NCBI GenBank assembly: GCA_023392125.1
Contig: JAEVZS010000030.1
Span: forward strand, 221,305 to 285,304
Length of the DNA: 64,000 nt
Reading direction: 5' to 3'
Source: Bacteroidota bacterium
Lineage (GTDB): Bacteria > Bacteroidota > Bacteroidia > Cytophagales > Cytophagaceae
How positions within the stretch are numbered: position 1 is the first letter of the stretch; every line of letters begins with the position of its first letter. A program made the position numbers and the translations under genes. Below are positions 1 through 7,925 of the stretch, piece after piece. The notes under the pieces were generated by a model, which searched no databases, was not told the DNA's origin, and was given only the letters and a program-made list of their open reading frames with translations.

Positions 1-1
1 G

Positions 2-196
2 AGCGATCATATCACAAGAAACCTGGCTATAAAAGGCTATAAGGTGGCCAAATATTATCCATATGGTCCGGTTCGGATGGTAATTCCCTATCTGCTCAGA
101 AGGGCTTCGGAAAATACTTCCGTTGCCGGCCAGACGAGCAGAGAATTGCAGCTGATTGACCGTGAGCTGAAGCGAAGGAAAACAAAGAAGAACTGA
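2..196 (+). CDS. Proline dehydrogenase family protein, C-terminal end only
   Basis: The reading frame is open from base 2 to a TGA at 194-196 and gives 64 residues with no start codon in the window, so this is the 3' end of a gene entering from the left. The peptide contains YGPVRMVIPYLLRRASENTS followed by VAGQTSRELQLI, which I recognise as the conserved C-terminus of the Bacteroidota proline dehydrogenase (PRODH) family, an FAD enzyme oxidising proline to pyrroline-5-carboxylate. The catalytic barrel lies outside the window. The identification rests on the C-terminal motif alone. The proC gene 9 kb downstream catalyses the opposite step but is not in the same transcription unit. Confidence 0.8.
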   Translation, partial: SDHITRNLAIKGYKVAKYYPYGPVRMVIPYLLRRASENTSVAGQTSRELQLIDRELKRRKTKKN

Positions 197-207
197 GATT
201 TTTCTTG

Positions 208-242
208 TTTGAATCAACAATCAGGCCTTAGGTATACTTTTA
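208..242 (+). promoter_or_regulatory. Candidate Bacteroidota promoter for the DUF4136 lipoprotein
   Basis: A TTTG at 208-211 is followed after 21-23 bases by TATACTTTTA, one base off the Bacteroidota -7 box TAnnTTTG. It lies about 25 bases before the lipoprotein start. This is a motif match only. Confidence 0.3.
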
Positions 243-267
243 TTATTAGGAATAAGTGTTTGGAAAG

Positions 268-864
268 ATGAAGAAGGGAAGATTGATTGGTTATTTGTCC
301 GGAATGCTGCTGGGGCTGGGTGTACTTATGAGCAGCTGCTCTAAAGATGTTCAGACGCAGGATTTCTCTCAGGATGGCATGCAAAAGTATCGCTCATTTG
401 CCTTTATCCCATCCGGTGATACGGCGACATACAAATATGTGTCAGATCCGCTGGTGGCAGAAGGTCTGAGAGACGAAGTTACGACTCAGCTTAAAGATAA
501 AGGACTTTATCTTGATGCTGTAAATCCTGATCTGCTGGTGCTGATCCATGCCCGATATTCAGAGGAAATCGATTTTCAGTCGAGCATTCCTTCCGGTTAT
601 GAATATTACGCTCCGGGGTATAATGTGGAGCCATGGGGCGGATACTATTATACAAATTATAACGGGCTGGGCTATATCGGAGCCGGCCCCGGGGTGGCAC
701 CTGTAGAGTATACGCGCGGTGTGGTAGTTGTTGACCTTATTGATCCGGAGACGAAGAAGATTGTATGGCGCGGTAAAGCTACCGATGAAATATACAATGA
801 AAATCGAATCTATGAGGAGATGGCTGAGAATGTAGAGGATATTTTTGATGAATATCCCGGTTAA
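268..864 (+). CDS. DUF4136 domain lipoprotein
   Basis: 198 residues. The N-terminus is a lipoprotein signal: MKKG, a hydrophobic stretch, then LMSSC with the lipidated Cys at about residue 24, so the protein should sit in the periplasm or on the inner leaflet of the outer membrane. The mature part fits DUF4136: an early Y-R-S-F-A-F-I-P segment, a central Gly/Tyr-rich loop, and a late V-V-V-V-D-L-I-D-P segment followed by IVWRGKA. Function is unknown for the family. I chose ATG 268 because it gives a normal MKK signal peptide; GTG 256 is in frame and would add four residues. The gene is followed by a strong terminator and looks monocistronic. Confidence 0.85.
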   Translation: MKKGRLIGYLSGMLLGLGVLMSSCSKDVQTQDFSQDGMQKYRSFAFIPSGDTATYKYVSDPLVAEGLRDEVTTQLKDKGLYLDAVNPDLLVLIHARYSEEIDFQSSIPSGYEYYAPGYNVEPWGGYYYTNYNGLGYIGAGPGVAPVEYTRGVVVVDLIDPETKKIVWRGKATDEIYNENRIYEEMAENVEDIFDEYPG

Positions 865-904
865 TGAATTATTGTACAATAGTTGCTTAGAATATATATA
901 CAGG

Positions 905-940
905 GGTCCGGATATAAAACTATCCGGACCTTTGTTTTTT
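905..940 (+). terminator. Rho-independent terminator after the DUF4136 gene
   Basis: A perfect 10-bp stem, GGTCCGGATA (905-914) with TATCCGGACC (921-930), has a 6-base loop and is followed by TTTGTTTTTT. It lies 40 bases after the stop codon of the lipoprotein gene. Confidence 0.9.
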
Positions 941-1041
941 GCCCTGATGTACTGGCCAATTTCCTTTACAGATAAAATTAATTGGAAACGGGCCGGCACT
1001 ATTTCATGCCGGGACCTGTTCAGAATAAAAAGGGAGGTGGT

Positions 1042-1830
1042 ATGGATAAGTTGTTGTTGGACATCATTGAAAAAGGTCAGATTTGTGAATTAAGGCAAGA
1101 GGGGGCCATTGTTACGGATGATTGTGAAAAGCTGATGTATCTTGCTTTGGCCGAAGGACAGAAGCAACCAACACAAATCCGCTTTAAAAATGAGGAAGGG
1201 TCTGTAAGACATACCATCTTTATGCCGGAAGCGCTGCATCAGGAGGAGCTGGCAAAACGGGATGCCCTGATTGACAGACTGGGAGTTTTTCTCGGAGAAG
1301 TAATCGGTTTGCCGGATGAGATTACTGAAAAGTTTTCTTATCCCACGGATGATTTGTATGATTTTCTGGTTCAGATGCTTGAGCTTAGCGGATGGGGGCT
1401 GAGTCCGAAGCAGGAAGAAATGAAGTTTGATCGCGGGGATGAGATCCGGAAAAAAGATAATATAATACATCTTACTGCGGATCTGCTGCAATATAATAAT
1501 CTGTCGGGCATTCAGGTTTTGTCTGACTTTTACAACTACCCTGATAATGTCTCGGCTGATATGCTTCTGGATCGTCTTGAGTTTCTGATCAGGGAAAGTG
1601 CAGATGACTCAGTGATGATTTATGTGCTTGATCATCCTTTTGCCCATGAAAAAAATAATTCTGATTTGCTCCCGGTTTTTATGGAAGAAAGCGGGTCTTT
1701 GAAGATCATTGCCTGGATTTCGCAGGAAGTTATCCCCCATAATCTGGTCCCTGTATTTGATATTGACCAGAAACTTATCGGATGGCTGGATCAGAACTAT
1801 GATGCAGGAAAGGAAAGCGCTTATCTGTAA
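1042..1830 (+). CDS. Hypothetical protein (262 aa), function not recognised
   Basis: I do not recognise this family. The protein is soluble, acidic and has no signal peptide or membrane segment. The first 80 residues (MDKLLLDIIEKGQICELRQE and on) look alpha/beta, a middle part is helical, and the C-terminal third contains hydrophobic beta-like stretches (SVMIYVLDH, LKIIAWISQE, LVPVFDIDQ). ATG 1042 is preceded by AGGGAGG at 1031-1037, an unusually good Shine-Dalgarno for this phylum, and fixes the start better than the in-frame TTG at 982 or ATG at 1009. The stop codon lies inside its own terminator stem. It converges on the receiver gene at 1851. Confidence 0.7.
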   Translation: MDKLLLDIIEKGQICELRQEGAIVTDDCEKLMYLALAEGQKQPTQIRFKNEEGSVRHTIFMPEALHQEELAKRDALIDRLGVFLGEVIGLPDEITEKFSYPTDDLYDFLVQMLELSGWGLSPKQEEMKFDRGDEIRKKDNIIHLTADLLQYNNLSGIQVLSDFYNYPDNVSADMLLDRLEFLIRESADDSVMIYVLDHPFAHEKNNSDLLPVFMEESGSLKIIAWISQEVIPHNLVPVFDIDQKLIGWLDQNYDAGKESAYL

Positions 1831-1842
1831 GCGCTATTTTTT
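1816..1842 (+). terminator. Terminator overlapping the stop codon
   Basis: AGCGCTTA (1816-1823) pairs with TAAGCGCT (1828-1835) around a 4-base loop, then ATTTTTT. The TAA at 1828-1830 is both stop codon and part of the stem. Confidence 0.88.
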
Positions 1843-1850
1843 GATCAAAA

Positions 1851-2243
1851 TCAGAACCGGTTAAGTGAATCAATATCCAGAGGTTTTACCAGATAGCCTG
1901 CAACGGATTTGAATGAGCTTACTTTCTGAATATCTTCCAGGTCTTCGGAAGATGTTATGACGGCTATTTTACATTTATTTTCGGCTTCCATAATAGTTTC
2001 AAACTTCTCCAGAAACTCAAAGCCGTTCATGATCGGCATATTTATGTCCAGAAGTATAAAATCTGGCAGCGTATCATTCGGATCTGCTATGGTTTCCATG
2101 AGGTAGGCAATCGCTTCTTTGCCTGTATTCCGGGTTACGATTTCCCGGGCAAATTTTATAGTCCTTAGAATTGTCTGATTAACAAGAAGGTCCATTTCGC
2201 TGTCATCGATAATAAGGACTTTTTGGTATTTGTATATTTCCAT
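1851..2243 (-). CDS. Single-domain response regulator (CheY-like receiver)
   Basis: 130 residues, a lone receiver domain with no output domain. All receiver landmarks are visible: the acidic pair D13-D14 in VLIIDD, the phospho-acceptor D66 in LLDINMP, T97 in AVITSS and K120 in YLVKPL. It would take a phosphate from a histidine kinase and act by protein contact. It starts four bases after the STAS/SEC14-like gene ends, and the cytoplasmic histidine kinase lies upstream in the same direction, so the three probably form one signalling operon. The protein ends right after the last receiver helix (SLNRF). Confidence 0.92.
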   Translation of the reverse strand: MEIYKYQKVLIIDDSEMDLLVNQTILRTIKFAREIVTRNTGKEAIAYLMETIADPNDTLPDFILLDINMPIMNGFEFLEKFETIMEAENKCKIAVITSSEDLEDIQKVSSFKSVAGYLVKPLDIDSLNRF

Positions 2244-2247
2244 AAAA

Positions 2248-2640
2248 TTAATCGAGGGTAGTTTGTTCAGTGGTATTTTGAAAAGTGCGCAGCCATTTCA
2301 TGGCTTCTGCTTTATCAGTAAATAGTCTGGCTGGTCTTTGTGGTTTACTGATTTTAATAAAAAAGTTGCCCAGAACCACAGTAAGGGGAGAGTTTACAAT
2401 AAAGGCACCGGCTAAAACTCCTTCGATTGCTTCCTCGGATACAAAAAGATCACGAGCTTCTTTGCTGACATTGGTAACGCCGTTTCCATCCAGGATAATA
2501 AGGCCGGGTGTATTGGAGCGTAGTTGTTTCCTCGCTTCGATCAGCTGGCAGGCAAGATTATAATCTATTTTTACACTTCGTTTGAATCTGACTGAGAAAA
2601 TACCATCTTCCAGCAGCATTACGAAGTCATTATTTTCCAT
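2248..2640 (-). CDS. STAS/SEC14-like domain protein (DUF7793 type)
   Basis: 130 residues, cytoplasmic. The pattern (an opening segment ending FSVRFKRSVKIDYNLA, then GLIILDGNGVTNVSKEARD, then AGAFIVNSPL and a late K-P-Q-R-P-A-R-L-F-T-D-K-AEAMKWL) matches the small STAS/SEC14-like family common in Bacteroidota and often annotated DUF7793. STAS-type proteins generally act as protein-binding switches. No canonical phosphorylatable DS motif is obvious. It sits between the histidine kinase (123-base gap upstream) and the receiver gene (4-base gap), suggesting it modulates this phosphorelay; that role is inference from context. Confidence 0.75.
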   Translation of the reverse strand: MENNDFVMLLEDGIFSVRFKRSVKIDYNLACQLIEARKQLRSNTPGLIILDGNGVTNVSKEARDLFVSEEAIEGVLAGAFIVNSPLTVVLGNFFIKISKPQRPARLFTDKAEAMKWLRTFQNTTEQTTLD

Positions 2641-2763
2641 AGAATACTGAAATTAGACTCTTTTTGAATTAAAAGGTTAATTAGTGAAAACCGAAACGGA
2701 TGGTTTTGAAGCCATAAATCTACTATTCTTTACGGAGATGTAATAATAGCGGGACGGTTTTTC

Positions 2764-3990
2764 TTATTTAAGATCAGGAATCATGAGAAAGAAAGTAGTG
2801 CCAAGGCCTTCCACGCTTTTTACCGAAATAGCTCCCTGAAGTTTTTCGATGTGGTTTTGTACTATGAAAAGTCCCAGACCGGAACCTTCCTGTGTTCTGT
2901 TGGCCCTGAAGAACATGTTGAAGATATTTCCAAGCTGACCCTCCGGAATACCTATGCCGTTGTCTACAATTGTAATCTTAAGCGTTGAGTCTTCTTTTAC
3001 GGCATTAAGCTGGATAAAAGGCCTGCGTTTATTGGCTTTGTACTTGATCGCGTTTTCGACCAGATTTTGAATTATAGTCCCGAAAAGTACTTCATTGGAA
3101 CATAAATCAATTTCGGGTGAGATATTATTTAGTACCTGAACATTATTGATCCGGGCTTTTTCCGATAAAAGCGAAAGAATGGAATTGACCGTGTTGTATA
3201 CCATAAAAGTCTTTTTTTCTTTCAGGGCATTGTCCGATATGGCGAGCTTTAGGAGGGTAACCAGCGTGTTGTTAAGTTTTGAGGCTGTCTGAATAATCAT
3301 ATTCAGGTAGGAGGAGATCGGCGAGCTTCCTGCTTCCATTCTGGCTACTTCAGCCAGACCAATTATTGATACCAGCGGACCTTTCAGATCATGAGAGGCT
3401 TTATAGACAAAGTTGTCCATTTCCTTGTTTTTCCTCACAAGGGCATCTTCGTATTTCTTTAATCTGGAAATATCTCTGGCTATGCAAAGAATTCCGTTGG
3501 ATTTGTTGCGTTTGTCATACAGTAAAGAGCCGGAACATGTAACATACAGTTTTTCGCCGTCTTTAGTGGAAAATACTTTTTCGGCTGATTGAAAGCTTCT
3601 CTGGTTAATCAGGCTTTTGAAGACACTATAGAGATTGCGTGAACTCTTATCCAGAATAAAAGAATAGTGCCTGCCTTTGAGTTCGGCCGGCGTATAACCA
3701 AGCAGAGACTGAACTTCATCGTTGGTCGAAGTGATTATTCCCTGATTATCGACAATAATAACCATGTCAACGATGCTCTGGTAAATACTGTTGAAATAAT
3801 CCCTTGAAACAGTTGAGATTTTTAGCTCTTCTACCAGCATGTTTATTCCGGCAGTGATAGCATCGATTTCATCCAGCGATTCTGATATATTGCCTCTTGC
3901 ATCGAAGTTACCCGAAGCTATCTCCAAAATCAGATTATGGATCTTGTCAATACGCTGCTGGTAATTATCACTTTCCTGGTTCTTATTCAT
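2764..3990 (-). CDS. Soluble PAS-domain sensor histidine kinase
   Basis: 408 residues without membrane segments. The first 60 residues are helical and HAMP-like (DKIHNLILEIASGNFDARG, then AITAGINMLVEELK). A PAS domain covers about 65-180 (SIVDMVIIVDNQG to GILCIARDISR). The dimerisation domain carries the phospho-accepting H200 in KASHDLKGPL, and the ATPase domain has the N box (NLVENAIKYK, N313), DNGIGIP at 344-350 and a GSGLGLFIV lid. It should autophosphorylate and pass phosphate to the downstream lone receiver. The signal is unknown; a cytoplasmic cue through PAS is likely. Well-defined kinase; partner assignment is by gene order. Confidence 0.93.
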   Translation of the reverse strand: MNKNQESDNYQQRIDKIHNLILEIASGNFDARGNISESLDEIDAITAGINMLVEELKISTVSRDYFNSIYQSIVDMVIIVDNQGIITSTNDEVQSLLGYTPAELKGRHYSFILDKSSRNLYSVFKSLINQRSFQSAEKVFSTKDGEKLYVTCSGSLLYDKRNKSNGILCIARDISRLKKYEDALVRKNKEMDNFVYKASHDLKGPLVSIIGLAEVARMEAGSSPISSYLNMIIQTASKLNNTLVTLLKLAISDNALKEKKTFMVYNTVNSILSLLSEKARINNVQVLNNISPEIDLCSNEVLFGTIIQNLVENAIKYKANKRRPFIQLNAVKEDSTLKITIVDNGIGIPEGQLGNIFNMFFRANRTQEGSGLGLFIVQNHIEKLQGAISVKSVEGLGTTFFLMIPDLK

Positions 3991-4297
3991 TTTTGAAATG
4001 ACCCTGTCTGACGATCGGGCAAACTAACTGCTATTTTAGTACATTTTTTTCAAAAATTGATCAGGACAGGCATTTGATTTGTGTAAAAGAAAACTCATTC
4101 AATCGTTTCTGTGTTCTTGTATAAAACAAACAGGAGTTATGATCGATCCGATTTTTGTTCCCGGAGGCTTACGAGGTTTTCCGGGTACTAAGCGCATGAT
4201 TCCTTTTTGACGAATTCGTAATATGCCCCTGAACCGGGCAGCTTGCAAACTTTGTAATTTGAGAATTGGTTATAGAATTAATCTGGAGAACAAACAT
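3991..4297. other. Intergenic region between divergent genes, with one hairpin
   Basis: About 300 bases between the kinase gene and the small conserved protein gene. I see a 6-bp inverted repeat CCCGGA (4160-4165) and TCCGGG (4180-4185) without a T-run, and no clear TAnnTTTG box on either strand. Promoters for both genes must lie here. No RNA gene was recognised. Confidence 0.4.
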
Positions 4298-4522
4298 ATG
4301 TCTGCCGTAAAAAGAATCGAATACATTTGTAAAAAGAAGCCAACAGAGGCTAAGTTGGCAGGTTTTGAGGAGAAAAAGGTATATAAAGGAAGAACTTTCA
4401 ATAATCTTTTTGAAGTATCTTCCGAATGGGCAAGCCAGAAACCAACATTTCTTCTTGAAAAGAAGGTTTTTGATGAGTATTTTGAAATTATCCATCAGGA
4501 ACAGTCTGTAGCTGTCAAGTAA
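4298..4522 (+). CDS. Small conserved Bacteroidota protein (74 aa), unknown function
   Basis: From ATG 4298 the product is 74 residues: MSAVKRIEYICKKKPTEAKL, then a basic middle (EEKKVYKGRTFNNLFEVS) and an acidic end. I recognise it as a small cytoplasmic protein conserved in Bacteroidota without a known role. There is no signal peptide. A purine-rich CTGGAGAA lies 8 bases before the ATG. The frame runs further upstream (to 4223), but those residues are rich in Cys and Asn and do not look coding. A terminator follows within five bases, so it is a single-gene unit ahead of guaA. Confidence 0.7.
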   Translation: MSAVKRIEYICKKKPTEAKLAGFEEKKVYKGRTFNNLFEVSSEWASQKPTFLLEKKVFDEYFEIIHQEQSVAVK

Positions 4523-4526
4523 AATG

Positions 4527-4557
4527 AATCCGGATATCTGTCCGGATTTTATTTTTG
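4527..4557 (+). terminator. Terminator after the small conserved gene
   Basis: AATCCGGA (4527-4534) pairs perfectly with TCCGGATT (4541-4548), followed by TTATTTTTG. Confidence 0.88.
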
Positions 4558-4600
4558 TCGGGTCACCATTTTTTATTTATCCAATTCAGCATAATATTTA

Positions 4601-4608
4601 TATTTTTG
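4601..4608 (+). promoter_or_regulatory. Near-leaderless promoter box for guaA
   Basis: TATTTTTG fits the Bacteroidota -7 consensus TAnnTTTG and ends only five bases before the guaA ATG, so the transcript would start at or just before the start codon. No clear -33 TTTG is visible. Confidence 0.5.
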
Positions 4609-4613
4609 CACCT

Positions 4614-6143
4614 ATGGCTGAAAAAATACTCATTTTGGATTTTGGGTCTCAGTATACCCAGTTAATAGCAAGAAGGATAAGGGAACTAAATGTATATTGT
4701 GAAATTCATCCTTATAATAAGGTGCCCGCTATTGATAGTGATGTCAGGGGGCTTATATTATCGGGAAGCCCCTGTTCGGTAAGAGAAGAAAATGCTCCGG
4801 ATGTTGATCTTGCTTCGATCAGAGGAGTGATTCCTGTGTTGGGAATTTGTTATGGGGCTCAGCTGATTGCTTATAAGGAAGGAAATGAGGTAATGCCTTC
4901 ACGTATTCGCGAATATGGTCGCGCCCGTCTGACTGAAATTCACGGAGCTGATAAGCTGATGAAAGAGATTACTCCGCAATCGCAGGTCTGGATGTCGCAT
5001 GGAGATACTATTTCCGGCTTATCGGATCAGTTCGAGATAATCGCCAGTACGGAATCTGTCAAAGTGGCGGCTTATAAAATAAAAGCCGAGCAGACATACG
5101 GAATACAGTTTCATCCGGAGGTAACGCATTCTGTAGAGGGTAAAACAATCCTGAGAAACTTTGTGGTTCAGATTTGCGGATGCAGTCAGGATTGGACACC
5201 GGACGTATTTATTGATGCTACTGTTCAGGATCTGAGAAATCAGCTTGGCAATGAGAAGGTGGTGCTCGGGCTGAGTGGCGGAGTTGATTCTTCGGTAGCT
5301 GCTGTACTTATTCATAAGGCTGTCGGCAGCCGGCTGACCTGCATTTTCGTTGATAACGGACTATTGCGGAAGAATGAATTTGAAGAGGTGCTTGCGTCCT
5401 ATAAGGATATGGGACTGAATGTAATCGGAGTAAATGCCAGTGAAAAATTTTATGTAGCTCTGAAAGGACTTTCTGATCCGGAGGCAAAGAGAAAGGCGAT
5501 AGGAAAAACCTTTATTGAGGTTTTTGACGAAGAAGCCCACAAAATAGAGGATGTTAAGTGGCTTGCGCAGGGTACTATCTATCCGGATGTTATTGAGTCT
5601 GTTTCGGTCAAAGGGCCTTCTGCAACAATTAAAAGCCATCATAATGTCGGTGGTCTGCCTGATTTTATGAAGCTAAAAATTGTAGAGCCTTTAAAGACAC
5701 TGTTTAAGGACGAAGTGCGGGTGGTGGGCAAAGCGTTGGAAATCAGTGATGCCATATTGCAGCGGCATCCGTTCCCGGGACCTGGTCTTGCTATCCGTAT
5801 TCTCGGAGATATTACGGCGGCCAAAGTTAAAATTCTTCAGGAAGTTGATGCTATATTTATCAATGGCCTTAAAAAAAGCGGATTATATAATGAAGTATGG
5901 CAGGCAGGCGCTATTTTATTGCCCATTTATTCGGTTGGCGTCATGGGTGATGAAAGAACCTATGAGCAGGTAGTGGCTTTAAGGGCAGTGACCAGTCTTG
6001 ACGGAATGACTGCTGACTGGGCACACTTACCGTATGATTTTCTGGCTGATATATCCAATGAGATTATTAATAAGGTAAAAGGTGTGAACCGTGTAGTGTA
6101 TGACATTAGTTCGAAGCCACCCGCAACTATTGAATGGGAATAA
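4614..6143 (+). CDS. guaA: GMP synthase (glutamine-hydrolysing)
   Basis: 509 residues, the usual length. It converts XMP to GMP using ATP and glutamine, the last step of guanine nucleotide synthesis. The N-terminal class I amidotransferase domain shows SGSPCSVREEN, the nucleophile Cys in LGICYGAQ, and the His/Glu pair in GIQFHPEV. The ATP-pyrophosphatase domain has the PP-loop LGLSGGVDSSVA, and the C-terminal dimerisation domain has HPFPGPGLAIR and ends KPPATIEWE. ATG 4614 (MAEKILILDFGSQ) is chosen because the family begins here; the frame is open 90 bases further but crosses the preceding terminator. It heads a tightly spaced rightward set with the LpoA-like gene, hemL and proC. Confidence 0.97.
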   Translation: MAEKILILDFGSQYTQLIARRIRELNVYCEIHPYNKVPAIDSDVRGLILSGSPCSVREENAPDVDLASIRGVIPVLGICYGAQLIAYKEGNEVMPSRIREYGRARLTEIHGADKLMKEITPQSQVWMSHGDTISGLSDQFEIIASTESVKVAAYKIKAEQTYGIQFHPEVTHSVEGKTILRNFVVQICGCSQDWTPDVFIDATVQDLRNQLGNEKVVLGLSGGVDSSVAAVLIHKAVGSRLTCIFVDNGLLRKNEFEEVLASYKDMGLNVIGVNASEKFYVALKGLSDPEAKRKAIGKTFIEVFDEEAHKIEDVKWLAQGTIYPDVIESVSVKGPSATIKSHHNVGGLPDFMKLKIVEPLKTLFKDEVRVVGKALEISDAILQRHPFPGPGLAIRILGDITAAKVKILQEVDAIFINGLKKSGLYNEVWQAGAILLPIYSVGVMGDERTYEQVVALRAVTSLDGMTADWAHLPYDFLADISNEIINKVKGVNRVVYDISSKPPATIEWE

Positions 6144-6160
6144 TTGAAAAATAACAGGAA

Positions 6161-7924
6161 ATGAGGATATTGTCTTCTACTTTACTTGTGCTTTTTTCTC
6201 TGTTGATACAGGGAGTATATGGGCAGGACAGGCAAACGAGATACCTGACCGGCAAGGATTTTTACAAAAAAGGTAAATATCAGGCTGCCATGGAGGCGTT
6301 CAAGCCTCTGTTGTCTGAAGGTGAAGACAATCCGTTTCCCGAATATGCCCATTATTTTTATGCCTTGTCTGCGTACAAAGCAGAAAAGTACGAGGATGCA
6401 AGAGTTATGGTGAAGCAGCTTCTTTTGAAATATCCTAACTGGGATAAGAAGGAAGAAGCCCAGTTTTTGCTGGGCGCTGTTTTGTTTGAGCAGGGAAAGT
6501 ACAAAGACGCGTTGCAGGCGATGTCGGAGCTTGGTAAAAATTTTGACAAAGACGGAGCAGTGACTAAAAAGTACTATCTGGATAGAATGACTTCTGTTGA
6601 AAGTCTCAAATGGCTGTATCAGAACTATCCTAGAGATAAAGAGCTTGCCTATATACTGGCATCCCGACTTGCCGATAATACTTCCGAAGGTCCTGATCAG
6701 ATGCTGTTTAATTATCTGATCGAAGAGTTTAGGCTTGACAGAGCCAGATTACTTCCTGCAGCTCCTGTGTCTGTCAAAAAACAGGAGTATAATGTAGCAG
6801 TATTGTTTCCTTTTATGGTTAGTAAGCTGCCTGTAGAAAATGTCAGCAGGTCTAATCAGTTTCTGCTGGATATGTATCAGGGCATGCGTATTGCCAGGGA
6901 CAGTCTCGCTGCACTTGGCATAAGAATAAATCTTTATGCATATGATACGGATAAAGACGTGAATAAATTCCGTCAGCTTTTGCAGGAACCGGATCTGGCC
7001 AGAATGGACCTGATTATAGGTCCGGTATATCCTGCCCACTTGCCGCTTATCAATGAATTTTCCAGACAGCATGCTATCCAGGTTGTTTGCCCCTTTGCTA
7101 ATGATACGACTCCGGTTGCAGGCAATCCTTTTGCCTTTTTATTTCAACCGGGATACGATTCACAGGCTGAGTCTATTGCTGATTACAACCTGAGGTATAA
7201 CAAGCCGGAAAAGAAATTAGTCGACACGGGAGGCAGGGGAAAACAAAAGGAAGCAGAAGTACTCAGGAATAAAGTGATCATTATTCATGGAGAGTCGGAA
7301 AGAGATTCGACTATGGCTGCTGCTTACCAGAGGGCGCTGGCTGGCTCTGTGGAAGAAGGAAGTGATTCAGCCTATAAGCTGCATTCTGTAAAAAAAATAA
7401 ACCGGGAAAATATTGCCCAGATCAAGCAGACACTTACAGATTCTGTGCTGATGATATCTGTTAATCATATTGCTGTGTTTACCAATGATCAGGTTATTGC
7501 AGCCAATGTGATCAGTTCCATGGAGATCAGAGGATTTAGTATCCCGGTTTATACGACAAGTGAATGGCTCGACTTTAATTTGCTTACAGTGGAGCAGTTT
7601 GAACGCAGAAGTGTACATTTTCTGTATCCGGATTTTCTCGATTTCGGAAAGCCGGGTGTTGAAGCTTTCCGAAAAAAATATGTGGCTGCTACCAGATTGT
7701 ATCCGACTGCGTTTGCTTTTCAGGGAAATGACATTGTCCATTTATTTGGCCGCATGCTTCATTCATATGGTACGTATTTCGGAAAAAGCCTCCAACAGGC
7801 CGGGTTCGTGGCCGGTAATACACTGGTTGGCTTTAATTATAAATCAGCCCAGAGCAATCAGTTTATACCAATTGTCAGGTTTGTTGGGGGCAAGCTTGAA
7901 ATGGTAAACAGAACTTCTAATTAA
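6161..7924 (+). CDS. LpoA-like TPR and periplasmic-binding-fold protein
   Basis: 587 residues, exported: the signal peptide ends near VYGQ-D (residue 22). Residues 30-140 hold TPR-like repeats (DFYKKGKYQAAMEAFKPLL, then YALSAYKAEKYEDARVMVKQ, then GAVLFEQGKYKDALQAM). From about 209 a type I periplasmic-binding fold begins with YNVAVLFPFMVSKLPV and continues with LIIGPVYPAHLPLI and VVCPFANDT. This TPR plus binding-fold layout resembles the LpoA family of penicillin-binding-protein activators and LivK-like receptors; there is no lipobox. The gene sits 18 bases after guaA and ends two bases before hemL. A role in cell wall control is inference from fold only. Confidence 0.72.
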   Translation: MRILSSTLLVLFSLLIQGVYGQDRQTRYLTGKDFYKKGKYQAAMEAFKPLLSEGEDNPFPEYAHYFYALSAYKAEKYEDARVMVKQLLLKYPNWDKKEEAQFLLGAVLFEQGKYKDALQAMSELGKNFDKDGAVTKKYYLDRMTSVESLKWLYQNYPRDKELAYILASRLADNTSEGPDQMLFNYLIEEFRLDRARLLPAAPVSVKKQEYNVAVLFPFMVSKLPVENVSRSNQFLLDMYQGMRIARDSLAALGIRINLYAYDTDKDVNKFRQLLQEPDLARMDLIIGPVYPAHLPLINEFSRQHAIQVVCPFANDTTPVAGNPFAFLFQPGYDSQAESIADYNLRYNKPEKKLVDTGGRGKQKEAEVLRNKVIIIHGESERDSTMAAAYQRALAGSVEEGSDSAYKLHSVKKINRENIAQIKQTLTDSVLMISVNHIAVFTNDQVIAANVISSMEIRGFSIPVYTTSEWLDFNLLTVEQFERRSVHFLYPDFLDFGKPGVEAFRKKYVAATRLYPTAFAFQGNDIVHLFGRMLHSYGTYFGKSLQQAGFVAGNTLVGFNYKSAQSNQFIPIVRFVGGKLEMVNRTSN

Positions 7925-7925
7925 A

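Noticed and set aside
982..1041. Longer TTG start for the 262-aa hypothetical protein
   Set aside because: ATG 1042 has a strong AGGGAGG upstream, and the extra residues lie in the region expected to be leader.
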